From an archaeon (GTDB lineage: Archaea > Thermoproteota > Nitrososphaeria > Nitrososphaerales > Nitrosopumilaceae): DNA of 6,292 nt. Every line of letters begins with the position of its first letter. Position 1 is the first letter of the stretch. A program made the translations under genes and the position numbers. The notes below the pieces were generated by a model. The model did no database searches, was not told the origin of the DNA, and saw nothing but the letters and a program-made list of their open reading frames with translations. Positions 5,080 through 6,292 of the stretch are shown piece after piece. The stretch is taken from contig SBBK01000147.1 of the NCBI GenBank assembly GCA_005240025.1, forward strand, positions 1 to 6,292, read 5' to 3'.

Positions 5080-5547
5080 GTGTTGAGATTTTGTACCTTT
5101 TGTGGCAAGGAGCTAGTTGCAGGCGATTACTGCCCATCGTGCGACAGAATGAAATCCGACATGGGCGCAATGCGCCCTGCAGGAATCACGGTTTTAGGAA
5201 TACTGCATGCTGTCGCAGGTATGATTCTGAGTATTGGCGCAGTAATGGTAGGTGTAATCTCATCAATGATGCCAAGCATGAATTATGACACAATGATGTC
5301 TGTTGCCGGGGGTGCGATTTCGGCACTTTTGATAGTTGTTGCGGTTTTGGCATTTTTAATTGCTGCCGCTCTGTTTAGCGGCAAAAGATGGGGTAGAACA
5401 ATTGTAATCGTTTTTTCAATAATTAATGTGGTAATGCAGGGTATGTCAATAATGGGTGGGAATTTGTTTGGATTTGCAAATGTTGTCTTGAGCTGCATTG
5501 TTTTGTATTACATGTGGAGGCCACATGTCATATCATATTTTAAGTGA
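5080..5547 (+). CDS. small zinc-ribbon protein with four predicted membrane segments
   Basis: Encodes 155 residues. The N-terminus has two CxxC knuckles (C5-x2-C8 and C18-x2-C21, in CTFCGKELVAGDYCPSC), a zinc-ribbon of the kind prefixed to many archaeal membrane proteins. Hydrophobic stretches at about 34-60, 76-99, 107-125 and 129-146 predict four transmembrane helices. The RPAGITVLGILHAVAG entry to the first helix and the GKRWGRT turn before the third are typical of small integral membrane proteins common in thaumarchaea. No signal peptide or catalytic motif is seen and I do not assign a function; the ribbon would face the cytoplasm if the first loop obeys the positive-inside rule. The start may be GTG at 5080 or TTG at 5083; GTG is preferred because AGGT lies 4 nt before it. 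Its stop is one base from the stop of the convergent regulator gene. Confidence 0.85.
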   Translation: MLRFCTFCGKELVAGDYCPSCDRMKSDMGAMRPAGITVLGILHAVAGMILSIGAVMVGVISSMMPSMNYDTMMSVAGGAISALLIVVAVLAFLIAAALFSGKRWGRTIVIVFSIINVVMQGMSIMGGNLFGFANVVLSCIVLYYMWRPHVISYFK

Positions 5548-5548
5548 A

Positions 5549-6106
5549 TCATTCTAGCATTTTCAGAGTGTCTGATGCGGTAATTATCCCAATTATTCTG
5601 CCAGTCTTTGCAACCAGGATGCATTTTGAGTACCTGATGAGTGGAACAAGTGTCTTTGCCGGAGTTTGGTGATCCACAATTGGCGGGACGGTCTCCATTA
5701 CGTCTGCCAGCCGGATCTTTTTCCATGACGACTCGTCGCTGTCTGCAAGGTGTTTTACTACGCCGTCCTCTGTTATGACCCCGACCGGGTTTGACCCATT
5801 AAAGATTGGAATCTGACTTATTGACATCTTTCGCATCTTATGTATTGCGTCATGAAGTGAGTCTGTTGGCTTTAGCTTGATTATCTCCTTGCAGCAAATG
5901 TCGCCTGCCTTGTTTGAGTCTGCCCTGCCCTCAAGCGTTACAAGACTGTCAAAAAGACGCTTTGCGGTTTCATAGCTTGGCTGGCTGCGGCCTGACTCTA
6001 TCTGGTTTATCATCGATGTGCTGACGCCGGTCATCCTGGCAAGCTCTTTTTGCGTTATGCCGATCTTAATTCGTGCCTGTCTTATGCTGTCTAGGCGTGG
6101 AAGCAT
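5549..6106 (-). CDS. transcriptional regulator: XRE-type helix-turn-helix fused to two CBS domains
   Basis: Encodes 185 residues. Residues about 5-58 form a Cro/XRE helix-turn-helix: GITQKELARMTGVSTSMINQ holds the turn and IESGRSQPS closes it. Two CBS motifs follow: about 66-120 (CKEIIKLKPTDSLHDAI, then SQIPIFNG, VGVITEDGVV) and about 131-184 (LADVMETVPPIVDHQTPAKT, then GIITASDTLKML). CBS pairs bind adenosyl ligands such as AMP, ATP or SAM, so the protein probably couples DNA binding to cell energy or nucleotide state. This HTH-CBS fusion is mainly archaeal. Targets are unknown; the neighbouring zinc-ribbon gene points toward it, so they do not share a promoter. The ATG at 6104-6106 has no ribosome site, consistent with a leaderless message. 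Length and domains look complete. Confidence 0.92.
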   Translation of the reverse strand: MLPRLDSIRQARIKIGITQKELARMTGVSTSMINQIESGRSQPSYETAKRLFDSLVTLEGRADSNKAGDICCKEIIKLKPTDSLHDAIHKMRKMSISQIPIFNGSNPVGVITEDGVVKHLADSDESSWKKIRLADVMETVPPIVDHQTPAKTLVPLIRYSKCILVAKTGRIIGIITASDTLKMLE

Positions 6107-6132
6107 AGATTTGGTGGAATGGATGTTGCTAT

Positions 6133-6142
6133 GAATTTTACT
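6133..6142 (-). promoter_or_regulatory. TATA-like element of the HTH-CBS gene
   Basis: On the minus strand AGTAAAATTC lies 27-36 nt before the ATG, where a TATA box would give a leaderless transcript. It is a weak match and was judged by eye only. Confidence 0.25.
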
Positions 6143-6217
6143 GGAGACTAGGTTTAGCTCAAATTCGGCGCATTTTACAAATGCTAATTAAAGTGAGGGT
6201 TGGGCATAATTCTTTTT

Positions 6218-6224
6218 AAAAAAA
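6218..6224 (-). terminator. T7 tract after the right-edge gene
   Basis: A run of seven Ts on the minus strand directly follows the putative stop codon at 6229-6231. Oligo-T tracts are the usual archaeal termination signal. Confidence 0.35.
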
Positions 6225-6228
6225 CATA

Positions 6229-6292
6229 CTAGCATCCAAGCATGTGCTTGACACACTGCGGATTCTTGCTACCTGTTATGCAATTATAGTAT
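6229..6292 (-). CDS. possible C-terminal end of a gene entering from the right edge
   Basis: A minus-strand frame is open from the window edge and reads YNCITGSKNPQCVKHMLGC before TAG (6229-6231), about 20 codons. Seven Ts follow 5 nt after the stop (6218-6224 on the minus strand), a normal archaeal termination signal, which favours a real 3' end. Three cysteines in a short tail could suggest metal binding or a disulfide. Too little is visible to name it. Confidence 0.35.
   Translation of the reverse strand, partial: YYNCITGSKNPQCVKHMLGC

Noticed and set aside
4937..5170. 77-codon minus-strand frame at the edge of the OrfB remnant
   Set aside because: Only its tail (MNRRK) seems to belong to OrfB, before a frameshift; the rest is antisense to the zinc-ribbon gene start.
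6242..6289. Plus-strand ATG frame of 15 codons after an A/T-rich box
   Set aside because: It is too short and ends in TAG within the window; the minus-strand frame with a T7 tract is the better reading.
1..6292. CRISPR arrays or toxin-antitoxin partner for fic
   Set aside because: No spaced direct repeats were seen. No small antitoxin frame lies beside fic, which carries its own inhibitory motif.

Overview
The window looks like chromosomal DNA from an ammonia-oxidising archaeon (Nitrososphaerota/Thaumarchaeota, probably a group I.1a Nitrosopumilus/Nitrosotenuis-type lineage). This is inferred from the stand-alone large subunit of methylmalonyl-CoA mutase in tandem with a MeaB/ArgK GTPase and methylmalonyl-CoA epimerase, the archaeal HTH-CBS regulator, and gene style (short leaders, GGAGGT or GGGGTG ribosome sites inside operons). 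No search was run, so the exact genus is a guess.

Region 1 (1-2335) is a compact plus-strand operon: the C-terminal part of a MeaB-like GTPase, the methylmalonyl-CoA mutase large (catalytic) subunit, and methylmalonyl-CoA epimerase. Gaps are 4 and 0 nt. Together they interconvert (S)- and (R)-methylmalonyl-CoA and succinyl-CoA and protect the B12 enzyme. In these archaea the steps belong to the 3-hydroxypropionate/4-hydroxybutyrate carbon-fixation cycle. The small B12-binding mutase subunit is not in the window.

Region 2 (about 2336-5015) is a graveyard of mobile DNA around one nearly intact gene. Starting 28 nt past the epimerase stop lies a full-length but dead IS3-type OrfA on the minus strand (one frame, two internal stops). 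Next comes a hairpin-rich stretch resembling the right end of an IS200/IS605 (TnpB) element. A Fic-domain AMP-transferase-like gene follows on the minus strand. It has an intact HPFGDGNGR motif and an N-terminal inhibitory motif, but its natural start position reads ATA behind a good ribosome site. Two perfect palindromes lie upstream of it. Further on are the last ~45 codons of a tyrosine integrase and a heavily frameshifted IS3-type OrfB. The retained IS3 halves face inward (OrfA on the left, OrfB on the right, both minus strand), as if two IS copies once flanked the fic cargo and lost their outer halves.

Region 3 (5016-6292) returns to ordinary genes: a small zinc-ribbon protein with four membrane segments (+), a tail-to-tail XRE-HTH/twin-CBS regulator (-) with stop codons one base apart, and what may be the last 20 codons of another minus-strand gene running off the right edge.

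The main points for follow-up are the ATA start of fic with its palindromic upstream region, and the split IS3 halves around the fic island.
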